64,000 nt of DNA from Rhizobium sp. Root1334. Lineage in GTDB: Bacteria; Pseudomonadota; Alphaproteobacteria; Rhizobiales; Rhizobiaceae. A program made the position numbers and the translations under genes. Each line of letters begins with the position of its first letter. The first letter of the stretch is position 1. The stretch covers positions 1 through 64,000 of the forward strand of contig NZ_LMEY01000005.1 of the NCBI RefSeq assembly GCF_001426665.1. The letters run 5' to 3'. Positions 9,119 through 18,734 of the stretch are shown here, piece by piece. The notes under the pieces were generated by a model that was not told the DNA's origin, did not search any database, and worked only from the letters and a program-made list of their open reading frames with translations.

Positions 9119-10009
9119 ATGAATATTCGCATCGGCAATGCACCCTGCTCCTGGGGCATAGAATTCCCAAGCGACCCATCTTATCCAAGCTGGCAAACCG
9201 TTCTGGATCAATGCGCGGCTGCTGGTTACAAGGGAATTGAGCTTGGCCCCATCGGTTACATGCCCGAAGATCCGGCCGTGCTAGCGCCTGAACTTGCAGC
9301 GCGCGATCTCGCAATCATTGGCGGCGTGGTGTTTCGTCCGTTTCATGATCCGTCGAAATGGGATGACGTCATGGATGCCTCCGTTCGCACTTGCAAAGCA
9401 CTGGCCGCCCATGGCGCGCAGCATCTGGTGTTGATCGACAGCATATCGCCGCGCCGCGCGCCGACAGCGGGGCGTGCCAAGGAGGCCGAACAGATGGAGG
9501 AGGGCGAATGGGCTGCCTTCCGGGACCGGATCGCCACCGTCGCCAGACTGGGAACCGAAGAATATGGTCTGACCGTCGGCATCCATGCCCACGCTGCGGG
9601 CTTTATTGATTTCGAGCCAGAACTGGAGCGGTTGCTGGAGGAAGTGGACGAGAGCATTCTCAAGATTTGCTTCGACACGGGGCATCATTCCTATGCCGGC
9701 TTTGATCCGGTCGCCTTCATGGATCGCCATATGGAACGGATTTCCTATATACATTTCAAGGATATAGATCCAGTGGTCAAGGCCCGTACCGTCGCCAACC
9801 GCACGGACTTCTACAAAGCCTGCGGGGAGGGCATCTTCTGCAATCTTGGCAAGGGCGATGTCGATTTTCCAGCTGTCCGCAAACGGCTTCTGGCTGCAGG
9901 ATTTGAGGGCTGGTGCACTGTCGAGCAGGACTGCGACCCGTCGATGCCTGGCACCCCGCTGGAAGATGCGCGGGCCAACCGCGAATACCTGCAATCCATT
10001 GGTTTTTGA
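9119..10009 (+). CDS. IolE/MocC-like sugar phosphate isomerase family protein
   Basis: A TIM-barrel protein of 296 residues from the xylose-isomerase-like superfamily, which includes inosose dehydratase (IolE) and MocC. The start MNIRIGNAPCSWGIEF matches IolE-type N-termini. Metal-ligand segments are visible as FDTGHH, YIHFKDID and CTVEQD. In this operon it most likely dehydrates 2-keto-inositol to the diketone used by IolD, although an isomerase or epimerase role on a related cyclitol is possible. It lies 20 bases after the upstream dehydrogenase and 12 before the next. Confidence 0.82.
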   Translation: MNIRIGNAPCSWGIEFPSDPSYPSWQTVLDQCAAAGYKGIELGPIGYMPEDPAVLAPELAARDLAIIGGVVFRPFHDPSKWDDVMDASVRTCKALAAHGAQHLVLIDSISPRRAPTAGRAKEAEQMEEGEWAAFRDRIATVARLGTEEYGLTVGIHAHAAGFIDFEPELERLLEEVDESILKICFDTGHHSYAGFDPVAFMDRHMERISYIHFKDIDPVVKARTVANRTDFYKACGEGIFCNLGKGDVDFPAVRKRLLAAGFEGWCTVEQDCDPSMPGTPLEDARANREYLQSIGF

Positions 10010-10021
10010 GGAACGGATACA

Positions 10022-11155
10022 ATGACAAAACTGAAATGGGGTATGATCGGTGGCGGCGAAGGTAGCCAGATCGGGCCGGCGCATCGTCTGGGCGCATTGG
10101 CTGACGGGCATTTCGAGTTTGCCGCTGGCGCGCTTGATCATCGGCCAGACGCGGGGCGGGACTATGCCAAGCGGCTCGGGATCGCGGCGGACCGGGCCTA
10201 TGGCGACTGGACGGAAATGCTCGCCGGCGAACGCGGGCGGGCGGACCGGGTTGATCTGGTCACCGTGGCAACGCCAAATGCGACGCATTTCGAGATCACC
10301 AAAGCCTTCCTTGAAGCCGGCTTTAACGTGCTGTGCGAAAAGCCGATGACCATGACCGTCGAGGAGGGCGAGGAAATCGTCCGCGTCGTCAAGGCCACAG
10401 GCAAGATCTGTGCGGTCAACTATTGCTATTCCGCCTATCCGATGGTCCGCCAGGCTCGTGCAATGGTGCGTGCAGGGGAGATGGGCAAGATCCGCCTAGT
10501 CGTGACAAATTTCAGCCATGGTCACCACGGCGATGCTGCAAACGCGGACAATCCGCGCGTCCGCTGGCGCTATGATCCTGCTGTCGCAGGTGTCTCCGGA
10601 CAGTTTGCCGACTGCGGCATCCATGCGCTGCACATGGCAAGCTTCATCTGCAACGATCAGGTCGAGACACTGTCAGCCGACTTTGCCTCGACCATTGCCA
10701 GCCGTGCGCTGGAAGACGACGCCATGGTCAACTTCCGCATGGCGGGCGGCACTGTCGGGCGTCTCTGGACATCTTCGGTTGCGATTGGCCGGCAGCACGG
10801 TTTTGACATTCAGATTTTTGGCGAAACCGGTGGGCTCCGATGGGCCTCGGAACAGCCGAACCAGCTGATGTATACGCCTGTCAACGGCCGTACCCAGATC
10901 ATCGAAAAGGGCGAAAGCGGGCTGCATGCCGATGCACAGCGCCTTTCCCGGGTGTCCATTGCACATCCGGAAGGCTTCCCCCTTGCTGTCGCAAACATCT
11001 ATTGCGATCTGGCCGATGCCATCAGGGGCGAGGGCCGCGACGGTTTGCCGAGGGCAGAGGATGGCTTGCGATCAATGGCAGCGGTCCATGCGGCCGTGGT
11101 ATCGGCGAAGGCAGGCGGTCTTTGGACGGACGCGCGCCCTCCGCTGTTTCGCTAA
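10022..11155 (+). CDS. Second Gfo/Idh/MocA family oxidoreductase
   Basis: A 377-residue NAD(P)-dependent dehydrogenase, only distantly similar to the one at 7995. It begins KWGMIGGGEGSQIGPAHR, an N-terminus seen in a MocA-like branch, with the EKPMTM motif near residue 110 and DCGIHALHM carrying the probable catalytic His. The family acts on inositols, glucosides and their keto forms. Two such enzymes in one operon suggest that the pathway accepts more than one stereoisomer or epimerises its substrate by oxidation and reduction. The exact substrate is not evident. Confidence 0.83.
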   Translation: MTKLKWGMIGGGEGSQIGPAHRLGALADGHFEFAAGALDHRPDAGRDYAKRLGIAADRAYGDWTEMLAGERGRADRVDLVTVATPNATHFEITKAFLEAGFNVLCEKPMTMTVEEGEEIVRVVKATGKICAVNYCYSAYPMVRQARAMVRAGEMGKIRLVVTNFSHGHHGDAANADNPRVRWRYDPAVAGVSGQFADCGIHALHMASFICNDQVETLSADFASTIASRALEDDAMVNFRMAGGTVGRLWTSSVAIGRQHGFDIQIFGETGGLRWASEQPNQLMYTPVNGRTQIIEKGESGLHADAQRLSRVSIAHPEGFPLAVANIYCDLADAIRGEGRDGLPRAEDGLRSMAAVHAAVVSAKAGGLWTDARPPLFR

Positions 11156-11185
11156 CATTGCTGGCATCGGTTTGCCTGGCGAGCG

Positions 11186-12199
11186 CTAGGGTGCGGCCGT
11201 TGTGGGCAACGGGCGCAGCGTTCCCCGCTCGACAATCTGGCAGGCAAAAATTCGGGCTTCCGGTAAACGTGCAGGTTCGCGCAGCATTGCCGTTATCAGT
11301 TCGATCGAGGAGGTAACGATCTCCTTAATAGGCTGTCGTATGGTGGTGAGATTGATGTTGTGCCAGCCGGCAATCTCCATATCGTTCAATCCGATGATTC
11401 CGATATCGTCTGGCACGGAAAGTCGCCGGTCCTGTATGGCCGATAGTGCGCCGATCGACAGAACGTCGTCGCCGCAAAAATACGCCTCGGCATGGGCGCG
11501 GCTCAAGAGATCCTGCATCTCCTCTCGCCCTGCCTCGAAAGAATAGGTTCTGGCGAAAGACTGGCTGGCGCGGATTTGAGGATGGAGAGCGAGTTCCTGT
11601 AAAAATCCCTTCAATCGGTCCTGGGTGGAAGTCGCTACCTCAGGCCCACCCATAAACCCGACCCGCTGATAGCCGCGCGCTATCAGACTTTGCGCGGCCA
11701 GGCGCCCGGCATCTATATTGTCTATCCCCACCACATGCACCTCCGGCGCGCTCGTCACGCGCCCAAAGGCATGCACGACTGGTACGCCCGCATCGCGGAA
11801 CGCCTTGCCAAAGGCCGGCGGCAGCGTCGACGACGCAACGACGACGCCATCCACCGAATATTGGCGAAGCATGCGCACCGAATTTGCGGGGTCTGTTTCG
11901 TCGGTCAGATTGACCAGAAGTGGACGCAAGCCCTGATCCTGAAGCGCGCGGGTAAACAGGTCAAAGACTTCAAGAAAAATCGGATTGTGGAAGTTGTTCG
12001 ACACCAGTCCGATCAGTTTTGTCCGGCCGGTCGTCAGGCTGGAGGCCAGAACATTCGGGCTGAACCCGAGCTCTGAAGCGGCCTTTTCGACCCGCTTGCG
12101 CATCTTTGCCGAGACCGAGGCGCCGTCGGTAAAGGCACGCGACACGGCCGAGCGGGACACCCCGGCACGTTCGGCTACGTCTTTCAAAGTTGGCACCAT
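11186..12199 (-). CDS. LacI-family repressor of the inositol regulon
   Basis: A 337-residue repressor: N-terminal helix-turn-helix and hinge (TLKDVAERAGVSRSAVSRAF, then ASSLTTGRTKLIGL) followed by a periplasmic-binding-protein-like sensor domain. It is transcribed away from the transporter and convergent with the dehydrogenase operon. The perfect 16-bp operator repeats at 7954 and 12281 sit in the two divergent promoter regions. By inference it therefore represses iolDCBJ, the dehydrogenase operon, the transporter and itself until an inositol-derived inducer binds. Confidence 0.9.
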   Translation of the reverse strand: MVPTLKDVAERAGVSRSAVSRAFTDGASVSAKMRKRVEKAASELGFSPNVLASSLTTGRTKLIGLVSNNFHNPIFLEVFDLFTRALQDQGLRPLLVNLTDETDPANSVRMLRQYSVDGVVVASSTLPPAFGKAFRDAGVPVVHAFGRVTSAPEVHVVGIDNIDAGRLAAQSLIARGYQRVGFMGGPEVATSTQDRLKGFLQELALHPQIRASQSFARTYSFEAGREEMQDLLSRAHAEAYFCGDDVLSIGALSAIQDRRLSVPDDIGIIGLNDMEIAGWHNINLTTIRQPIKEIVTSSIELITAMLREPARLPEARIFACQIVERGTLRPLPTTAAP

Positions 12200-12280
12200 C
12201 GTCTGCGGGCTCCTGCCTTTTCAGTCCTGCCTTATAGCGCGACTGCGAGCACGCAGTATAGGTCCGCGAGCTCAGCCAAT

Positions 12281-12296
12281 TTGCAATCGGTTGCAA
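12281..12296. promoter_or_regulatory. LacI-type operator between lacI and the ABC transporter
   Basis: This is a perfect copy of the 16-bp site at 7954-7969 (TTGCAATCGGTTGCAA), lying 82 bases before the repressor start and 86 before the transporter start. A second, overlapping near-palindrome (GCAATA-AC-TATTGC, from about 12293) may extend the site. Exact recurrence at two regulated promoters in one locus is strong evidence of a shared operator. Confidence 0.87.
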
Positions 12297-12381
12297 TAAC
12301 TATTGCGATGTGTATTAACTGATTCCGGGAGTCGGAGGAGATCGGCGCTCAGAGCGAAATTTAGTCTCACGGGAGAGAGAA

Positions 12382-13332
12382 ATGACGTCACTTTTGAAGA
12401 AGCTGGCTTTGACTACGGCACTTGTTGCGGTGCCCCTGCTGACGGCAACGCAGGCATTGGCCGAAGGCGAGCGCTATGTTTTGGTCAGCCATGCACCCGA
12501 TAGCGACAGCTGGTGGAACACCGTCAAGAACGGCATAAAGCTGGGCGGAGAGCAGATGGGCGTGACTGTCGAGTATCGAAACCCGCCGACAGGCGATATC
12601 GCGGACATGGCGCGCATCATCGATCAGGCGGCGGCATCGAACCCCGATGGTATCATCACGACGCTTGCCGATTTCGACGTGCTGAAGGAGCCTATCAAGA
12701 AGGCCGTCGATCAAGGCATTGACGTCATCATCATGAACACAGGAACGCCAGAGCAGGCGCGCGAAGTGGGTGCCCTGATGTATGTCGGTCAGCCGGAATA
12801 TGACGCAGGCCTTGCTGCCGGCATGCGTGCCAAGGGAGATGGCGTGACATCGTTCCTTTGCGTCAATCACGCGATCCAGCAGCCGACCATCGCCGAGCGT
12901 TGCCGTGGCTTCGCCGTTGGACTCGGTGTTGAATTGGGCGGATCGATGCTTGATAGCGGTACCGACCCGGCCGAGATCAAGAACAAGGTTTTGGCCTATC
13001 TCTCTGCCAATCCGAACACAAACGGCATCCTGACGCTCGGCCCGGTTTCGGCAGATCCGACCATCGCAGCGCTGAAAGAAAACGGTATGGCCGGCCAGAT
13101 CTACTTCGGGACGTTCGATCTCGGCGAGGAGATCGTCAAGGCCATCAAGGAGGGGGTCATCCAGTGGGGCATCGACCAGCAACCCTTCCTGCAGGCCTAT
13201 TTGCCGGTTGTCATCCTGACCAATTACGACCGCTATGGCGTGCTGCCAGGTAACAACATCAACTCGGGTCCGGGTTTCGTCACCAAAGACGGATTGGAAA
13301 AGGTCGAGAAATTTGCGGGTGAATACCGCTGA
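12382..13332 (+). CDS. Sugar ABC transporter, periplasmic binding protein
   Basis: A 316-residue solute-binding protein of the ribose/inositol type (pentose-binding fold). A clear signal peptide covers residues 1 to about 27 (hydrophobic LALTTALVAVPLLTA, cleavage after ALA). The mature part starts ERYVLVSHAPDSDSWW, where Asp and Trp residues probably contact the sugar. It is the first gene of a three-gene transporter operon under the LacI operator, so inositol or a related cyclitol is the likely ligand. An intercistronic hairpin follows the stop codon. Confidence 0.92.
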   Translation: MTSLLKKLALTTALVAVPLLTATQALAEGERYVLVSHAPDSDSWWNTVKNGIKLGGEQMGVTVEYRNPPTGDIADMARIIDQAAASNPDGIITTLADFDVLKEPIKKAVDQGIDVIIMNTGTPEQAREVGALMYVGQPEYDAGLAAGMRAKGDGVTSFLCVNHAIQQPTIAERCRGFAVGLGVELGGSMLDSGTDPAEIKNKVLAYLSANPNTNGILTLGPVSADPTIAALKENGMAGQIYFGTFDLGEEIVKAIKEGVIQWGIDQQPFLQAYLPVVILTNYDRYGVLPGNNINSGPGFVTKDGLEKVEKFAGEYR

Positions 13333-13343
13333 TTTTTTAAGGA

Positions 13344-13375
13344 ACGTGGTGGCCGATGGATGTTGGCCGCCATGT
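13344..13375 (+). promoter_or_regulatory. Intercistronic hairpin after the binding-protein gene
   Basis: ACGTGGTGGCC (13344-13354) can pair with GGCCGCCATGT (13365-13375) around a 10-base loop, with only G-U departures. It lies just after the binding-protein stop and before the permease gene, and no T-tract follows. This fits a structure that stabilises or separates the message so that binding protein is made in excess, rather than a full terminator. Confidence 0.6.
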
Positions 13376-13410
13376 CTCCTCATTTATCGCCTGTACTTTG
13401 AGGGGGTTCG

Positions 13411-14532
13411 ATGACCGAGACACCAGCACTTCACCAAAACGACGAGCGCATCAAGTCAAGATCCAGGTTCCGAGAAGCCCTGATTGTACCAGAACTTGGA
13501 GGTATCTGCGGTACGATCCTGGTCTTCACATTCTTCCTGCTGACCGCGCATGAATCCGGAATGTTCAATGCTGCGGGTGTACTGAACTGGTCGGTCGTAT
13601 CGGCGCAGTTCATGATCATCGCTGTCGGGGCCTGCCTTCTGATGATTGCGGGGGAGTTCGACCTTTCGGTTGGTTCGATGATCGGCTTTGCCGGCATGAT
13701 GATTGCCATCTTCAGCGTCAACATGGGTTGGCCGATGTGGATCGCCATTCTGGTTGCCTTTGTACTATGTCTGGCGACCGGTGCGCTGAACGGCTGGATC
13801 TGCGTCAGAACCGGCCTGCCGAGCTTCATCGTGACACTGGCATCGCTGTTCATCCTGCGCGGATTGACGATCTTTCTGCCTCAGACCCTGGAGAACAAGA
13901 CGATTATCGGAGGGATCCGGGAAGCGGCCGAGGGTGACTGGCTGGCACCGGTGTTCGGCGGCAAGGTTTTGACGGGGCTGTTCCAGTGGTTTGGCGAAAT
14001 CGGTCTGATCGCGACATTCGAGCGGGGGGTGAACAAGGGCATGCCTGTCGTTGACGGTATACCGATGCTGATTGTCTGGGCGCTGGCGCTCATTGTGTTC
14101 GGCCACGTGTTGTTGACAAAGACCCGGTTCGGCAACTGGATTTTCGCCTCCGGCGGCGACGCGGAATCAGCCAGGAATTCCGGTGTTCCGGTCGACCGGG
14201 TGAAGATCATGATGTTCATGTTCACCGCCTTCTGCGCCACCGTCTTTGCGACCTGTCAGGTCATCGAGTTCGGCTCCGCCGGGGCGGATCGGGGCTTGCT
14301 CAAGGAATTCGAGGCGATCATCGCCGTAGTCATTGGTGGTGCCCTGCTGACCGGCGGCTATGGATCGGTCCTGGGGGCGGCACTGGGCGCATTGATATTC
14401 GGCGTTGTGCAGCAAGGTCTCTTCTTTGCTGGCGTTGAGAGTTCGCTGTTTCGGGTGTTTCTCGGCATCATTCTGCTCTTCGCTGTGGTCCTGAACACCT
14501 ATATCCGTCGCATCATCACCGGGGAGAAATAG
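13411..14532 (+). CDS. Sugar ABC transporter, permease
   Basis: A 373-residue inner-membrane permease of the RbsC/branched-chain type, with around ten hydrophobic segments. The family segment [17 protein letters not shown] is near residue 75, and the cytoplasmic EAA-like loop region [16 protein letters not shown] contacts the ATPase. It starts with ATG after GGGGG and ends one base before the ATPase gene. As the channel of the importer at 12382-15322 it would share that system's cyclitol or sugar substrate. Confidence 0.93.
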   Translation: MTETPALHQNDERIKSRSRFREALIVPELGGICGTILVFTFFLLTAHESGMFNAAGVLNWSVVSAQFMIIAVGACLLMIAGEFDLSVGSMIGFAGMMIAIFSVNMGWPMWIAILVAFVLCLATGALNGWICVRTGLPSFIVTLASLFILRGLTIFLPQTLENKTIIGGIREAAEGDWLAPVFGGKVLTGLFQWFGEIGLIATFERGVNKGMPVVDGIPMLIVWALALIVFGHVLLTKTRFGNWIFASGGDAESARNSGVPVDRVKIMMFMFTAFCATVFATCQVIEFGSAGADRGLLKEFEAIIAVVIGGALLTGGYGSVLGAALGALIFGVVQQGLFFAGVESSLFRVFLGIILLFAVVLNTYIRRIITGEK

Positions 14533-14533
14533 G

Positions 14534-15322
14534 ATGGAGAGCCACCTCACGCCCCTTATTCAGATGAAGGATATCGAGAAGCATTTCGGCTCGGTGATCG
14601 CGCTGGCCGGTGTTTCCGTCGATGTCTTTGCCGGTGAGTGCCATTGCCTGTTGGGTGACAATGGCGCGGGAAAATCGACATTCATTAAGACGATGTCCGG
14701 TGTCTACAAGCCCACCAGCGGCGAGATCATGTTCGAGGGGCGGCCGATGAATTTCGCCGATCCGCGCGATGCCATTTCCGCGGGCATTGCCACTGTGCAT
14801 CAGCATCTTGCCATGATCCCGCTGATGTCGGTCAGCCGCAACTTCTTCATGGGCAATGAACCGCTTCGCAAAATCGGGCCGATGAAATTCTTCGATCATG
14901 AATTTGCCAATCGGGTGACCATGGAGGAAATGCGCAGGATGGGGATTAATCTGCGCGGTCCCGATCAGGCGGTTGGTACGCTTTCGGGCGGTGAGCGCCA
15001 GACCGTGGCGATTGCCCGTGCGGTCTATTTTGGCGCAAAGGTTCTGATCCTCGACGAACCGACTTCTGCGCTTGGCGTGCGGCAGACGGCCAATGTCCTG
15101 TCGACGATCGACAAGGTGCGAAAGCAAGGCATCGGGGTTGTCTTCATAACGCACAACGTGCGCCATGCAATGGCCGTCGGGGATCGCTTCACCGTGCTCA
15201 ATCGCGGCAAGACGGTGGGAACGGCACGGCGCGGTGAAATTACTCCCGAAGAGTTGCAGGACTTGATGGCAGGGGGCCAAGAGTTGGTTGCGCTTGAGAG
15301 TAGCCTGGGTGGCACCGTATGA
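14534..15322 (+). CDS. Sugar ABC transporter, ATP-binding protein
   Basis: A single-domain ATPase of 262 residues that powers the importer: Walker [10 protein letters not shown] at about residues 40-48, signature LSGGERQ near 153, Walker [12 protein letters not shown], and switch His in [11 protein letters not shown]. Most ribose-type systems have a double-length ATPase (RbsA). The half-length form resembles the Frc type and would act as a homodimer. It is the last gene of the transporter operon. Confidence 0.92.
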   Translation: MESHLTPLIQMKDIEKHFGSVIALAGVSVDVFAGECHCLLGDNGAGKSTFIKTMSGVYKPTSGEIMFEGRPMNFADPRDAISAGIATVHQHLAMIPLMSVSRNFFMGNEPLRKIGPMKFFDHEFANRVTMEEMRRMGINLRGPDQAVGTLSGGERQTVAIARAVYFGAKVLILDEPTSALGVRQTANVLSTIDKVRKQGIGVVFITHNVRHAMAVGDRFTVLNRGKTVGTARRGEITPEELQDLMAGGQELVALESSLGGTV

Positions 15323-15544
15323 TCCAGGTCGAATGAAGTCGCCGATTTTTGGCAAAAAAATTTGTTACATCGGAGCGATTGGAAGTGTTGACACTGTCGT
15401 GGTTTGCCTTGGGCGATTGGCGATCCACAACTCCCGGGCTCAATACTATCAGAGCAGTTTCTGGGCACGAAGTGTGCTTATTGGCCCCCATCGACAGATA
15501 TTCTGCTGCAAAATGTCATTCACACACAAGGAGAGGGAGTACCC

Positions 15545-15769
15545 ATGCCGGAGCTTTCAGGGGAGTTGCAGGGCGTTAAGCCACTGCTCGATTTCAGGAT
15601 AAAGAACATTTTAGGACTGTCTTGCATTTTAGAGCTTACACGTCAGGAAGGCAGTGAAAAGAAAACCTTCGCCGTTTCCTTGTCGGCAGAACTTTGTATT
15701 TCGATAGCCACGCAACTCATTGATCAAAGCAAAATTCTGATGTTGGAAAGGCCCTCAAATCCCCAGTAA
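15545..15769 (+). CDS. Hypothetical 74-residue protein
   Basis: A short frame starting MPELSGELQGVKPLLDFRIK and rich in Leu, Ser and Lys, with no recognised domain. The main support is a good ribosome site, AAGGAGAGGG (15528-15537), seven bases before ATG 15545, and a sensible composition. It lies between the transporter and a chemoreceptor gene, with its own upstream gap of about 220 bases. Confidence 0.45.
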   Translation: MPELSGELQGVKPLLDFRIKNILGLSCILELTRQEGSEKKTFAVSLSAELCISIATQLIDQSKILMLERPSNPQ

Positions 15770-16159
15770 ATGCGCAATAGCCAAATCATGTTCCACCTCC
15801 GCAGCATTTCGTAATGCCTCATAGAATATGCAAACGATCGGTTGCTGATTTGCACTGAGCCTTCGCCCGGAACCGACCCAATTCTGCGGGGAGCCAACGC
15901 AGTAACTCGGACTTCAATTTCACCTGTACTCTTGGGTCAGAGAATCCCCCAGGGCCTCATGTAACTGGCTGCAACTCCCAATACTGTCTATTTTAAAGGC
16001 ACTTTGCCTGGAAAATGTACAAATAATAGAAACAATTAGCTCAGTGTAAACAAATATCGGCTAATTTTAATGTCATCGCAATGGGCACTCGACATGCCGG
16101 AATAGCTTCGCCTTCCGGGCCACTCGCGGTCACCGGGTTATATACGGGAAGGAGACATC
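15770..16159. other. Gene-free, AT-rich leader before the chemoreceptor
   Basis: No credible frame on either strand. The part 15990-16090 is AT-rich and could hold the receptor promoter, but I could not assign specific -35/-10 boxes. A GGAAGGAGA ribosome site ends just before ATG 16160. Confidence 0.5.
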
Positions 16160-18067
16160 ATGACCATCAGGAACAAGTTACTTGCATGCATCTCACTATT
16201 GATTGCGGCGCTCATCAGTATTTCTGGCTTCAGCTTCTACGCCATGCGTGAAGAAGGAAAAATTGCCAACTCGATCGTCGTCGATCGCGTACTGCCCATG
16301 GAGCAGCTCAAACGGATAGGCGATGGCTATGCCGTGGATATTGTCGACACGGCTCACAAGGTCCGCGCGGGGTCCATCTCACCTCAAGATGGCTTGGGCC
16401 ATGTCGACAGGGCACTGGCTTCCATTGAGGCTCGTTGGAGAGAATACATCTCAACGAAGCTTACGGCTGAAGAGGAGCAAATCGTCGACCATTTCGCCGA
16501 GGTGCGTGCAGAGGCCAATGATGGCGTCGAGGAGCTTCGGCAAATTCTCTTCTCGAATGATCTCAATGCCCTTTCAGTCTTCGCAGACAAGAAACTCTAC
16601 CCGACCATCGATCCGCTCGGCGTCGACATTTCCAAGCTGATAGATCTGCAGATAGAGGTAGCGAAGCAGAACCTTGCGGAAGGGGAGGAGCTCAGCGCCA
16701 TGCTGACGACCTTCATGATCGCACTGTCCACGCTTGGTGCCATTGTGGCTGCCTTTTCGATCTGGACGGTACTGTGCGGCGTAGTCCGACCGGTGAATTC
16801 GATCACCGCTGCCATGACCGACCTCGCTGCCGGAAACCTCGAGATTGATGTCTATGGCGAGGGGCGCAACGACGAAATTGGCAAAATGGCCTCTACAGTG
16901 GTTGTCTTCAGGGACAATGCACGCGAGCGTGCCCGTCTTGAAATGGAGGCTGAAGCTAACCGATCGGTGAGCGAGCAGGAGCGAATCGAGCGCGAACGTA
17001 AGCAGATCCAAGAGGCCGCAGAAGTCCGCTTGGCGGTCGAAAGTATCGGGCACGCCCTAAACAGACTTTCCAATGGCGAGCTGAACTACCGCATTGAGAG
17101 CGTCTTTGCGGAACGACTGGATCCGGTTCGCATCGACTTCAACGAGGCTGTCCTTAAACTTGAGGATGCCATGCGGCGCGTTGGAGAAAATGCCCAGGTC
17201 ATTGCCGCGGGTTCGAACCAGATCCGTGCCGCAGCAGATGACCTTTCCAAGAGGACGGAGCAGCAGGCAGCCTCTGTAGAAGAAACTGCAGCCGCGCTTG
17301 AACAGATTACGACGACAGTCTCGGACTCCAGCCGCCGCGCGGAAGAGGCCGGCAAACAAGTGCAGGAAACACGTCGCTCAGCCGAGCGCTCCGGAGACAT
17401 CGTCAACCGGGCGGTACATGCGATGCAGGAAATTGAATCCTCTTCGCGGGGGATCTCCAGCATCATCGGCGTTATCGATGAGATTGCCTTCCAGACGAAC
17501 CTACTGGCATTGAACGCCGGTGTCGAAGCCGCGAGAGCCGGGGAAGCTGGCAAGGGCTTCGCGGTGGTCGCCCAGGAAGTTCGGGAACTTGCACAGCGCT
17601 CTGCATCTGCAGCAAAGGAGATCAAGTCATTGATCTCAAGGTCTGGCGAGCAGGTTGAGAATGGCGTGCACCTTGTCACTGAAACTGGCAAGGCGCTGGA
17701 GCAGATTGTCTCCCAGGTCCAGGCCGTCAGCGCGAATGTCGCGGCGATTGTTGAGGGGGCAAAGGAGCAGGCAACGGGCCTGAAAGAAATCAACAAGGCT
17801 GTCAACACTATGGATCAGGGCACGCAGCAGAACGCTGCCATGGTCGAAGAGTCCACGGCTGCCAGCCACTCACTTGCCAAGGAGGCGGAAGCACTGTTCC
17901 AGCTGATCGCCGGCTTTGAGGTCAGCAGCATACAAAACAGATCCGCGCCGTCCGAAAACGCCTCTGCAAATCTCACGCAAACGGTAGATCGCCGAATGAT
18001 CAGCCGTGCTGCCCACGCTTCAAGGGGCAACGCTGCCGTGAAGGCTGATGCGTGGGAGGATTTTTGA
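16160..18067 (+). CDS. Methyl-accepting chemotaxis protein, membrane-bound
   Basis: A full-length receptor of 635 residues. It has transmembrane helix 1 at about residues 6-26, a periplasmic helical sensor of about 160 residues, and transmembrane helix 2 at about 187-209. HAMP follows ([20 protein letters not shown]), then a second HAMP-like unit ([11 protein letters not shown]). The signalling hairpin has the tip [21 protein letters not shown], with flanking Gln/Glu pairs as methylation sites. The protein ends DAWEDF, a W-x-x-F tail expected to tether CheR/CheB. The ligand cannot be read from sequence. No kinase gene is adjacent, so it must join an array encoded elsewhere. Confidence 0.95.
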   Translation: MTIRNKLLACISLLIAALISISGFSFYAMREEGKIANSIVVDRVLPMEQLKRIGDGYAVDIVDTAHKVRAGSISPQDGLGHVDRALASIEARWREYISTKLTAEEEQIVDHFAEVRAEANDGVEELRQILFSNDLNALSVFADKKLYPTIDPLGVDISKLIDLQIEVAKQNLAEGEELSAMLTTFMIALSTLGAIVAAFSIWTVLCGVVRPVNSITAAMTDLAAGNLEIDVYGEGRNDEIGKMASTVVVFRDNARERARLEMEAEANRSVSEQERIERERKQIQEAAEVRLAVESIGHALNRLSNGELNYRIESVFAERLDPVRIDFNEAVLKLEDAMRRVGENAQVIAAGSNQIRAAADDLSKRTEQQAASVEETAAALEQITTTVSDSSRRAEEAGKQVQETRRSAERSGDIVNRAVHAMQEIESSSRGISSIIGVIDEIAFQTNLLALNAGVEAARAGEAGKGFAVVAQEVRELAQRSASAAKEIKSLISRSGEQVENGVHLVTETGKALEQIVSQVQAVSANVAAIVEGAKEQATGLKEINKAVNTMDQGTQQNAAMVEESTAASHSLAKEAEALFQLIAGFEVSSIQNRSAPSENASANLTQTVDRRMISRAAHASRGNAAVKADAWEDF

Positions 18068-18298
18068 ATTGTGCAGTCGCCGACACGCACACCCAGAAAC
18101 AGCGTCGCCAGCTTCGTATCTTTCTCGGTCACGTGCCCGCGGTCATGTCTACGCGTCCCATAGCGCCGTTCGACTAAATATTGGCCGACTAGGGCAAAAA
18201 TGGCGCTTGAGGTTGAGAAATTGGATTGATCTGTTCCTTGGGTGACACCGTAAATGTGCCATTAAGTCGAGTATGCGCTTTTAACATTGAGGCATTTC

Positions 18299-18526
18299 AT
18301 GCGTTACGAACCGGAAATGACCATTATTTTCGATGTCCTGTCCAAACACGTCTTTGTGTCGTTCAGAGGCCGTGACACCATGCTTGGGCCGTTCCAGTCT
18401 CAACACGAGGGAATAAAGGCTGGAGAAAGCCACTGCCGCAGCCTAGGCTGGATCGATTCCGACTTGCGAACTCCGGCGGGTGAGGAAACCGTTGGTGCCT
18501 TGCTGACCGAAATCCGAAAGCGGTGA
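18299..18526 (+). CDS. Hypothetical 75-residue protein
   Basis: A short frame with plausible globular composition (TIIFDVLSKHVFVSFRGRDTML) and no domain that I recognise. ATG 18299 is preceded by GAGG at the right distance; a TTG at 18287 would add four residues. It sits between a chemoreceptor and a tRNA-like repeat. Confidence 0.5.
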   Translation: MRYEPEMTIIFDVLSKHVFVSFRGRDTMLGPFQSQHEGIKAGESHCRSLGWIDSDLRTPAGEETVGALLTEIRKR

Positions 18527-18557
18527 AGCTACAAATACACGGCGCACAATGGCCGTG

Positions 18558-18653
18558 AGTTCCATAGGTAGGCGTTATCCCACGATGTATGTTTTTTCTG
18601 GCGCTTAGCTATCTGACCAACCTGTCGCCGGTTCGAGTCCTTTGAAAGTGAGG
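18558..18653 (+). repeat. Dispersed tRNA-like repeat, copy B (uninterrupted)
   Basis: Starts AGTTCCATAGGTAGGCGTTA and ends with CTATCTGACCAACCTGTCGC followed by CGGTTCGAGTCC-TTTGAAAG. Both ends match copy C at 48977/50184, which is split by an IS30 element. The last 35 bases resemble the 3' half of a tRNA with a T-arm-like GGTTCGAGTCC, but no acceptor stem or CCA end forms, so it is not a working tRNA gene. Confidence 0.6.
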
Positions 18654-18734
18654 AACACCCGCACCATCAGGTCCGGGCATCATTTTCACACCTGACGCAG
18701 AATCGACGTTCAAGCATTGTGAAGCTCTACAGTC

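Noticed and set aside
18600-18653. A tRNA gene at the TTCGAGTCC box
   Set aside because: Only the T-arm-like core is present; no acceptor stem, anticodon arm or D-arm can be formed.
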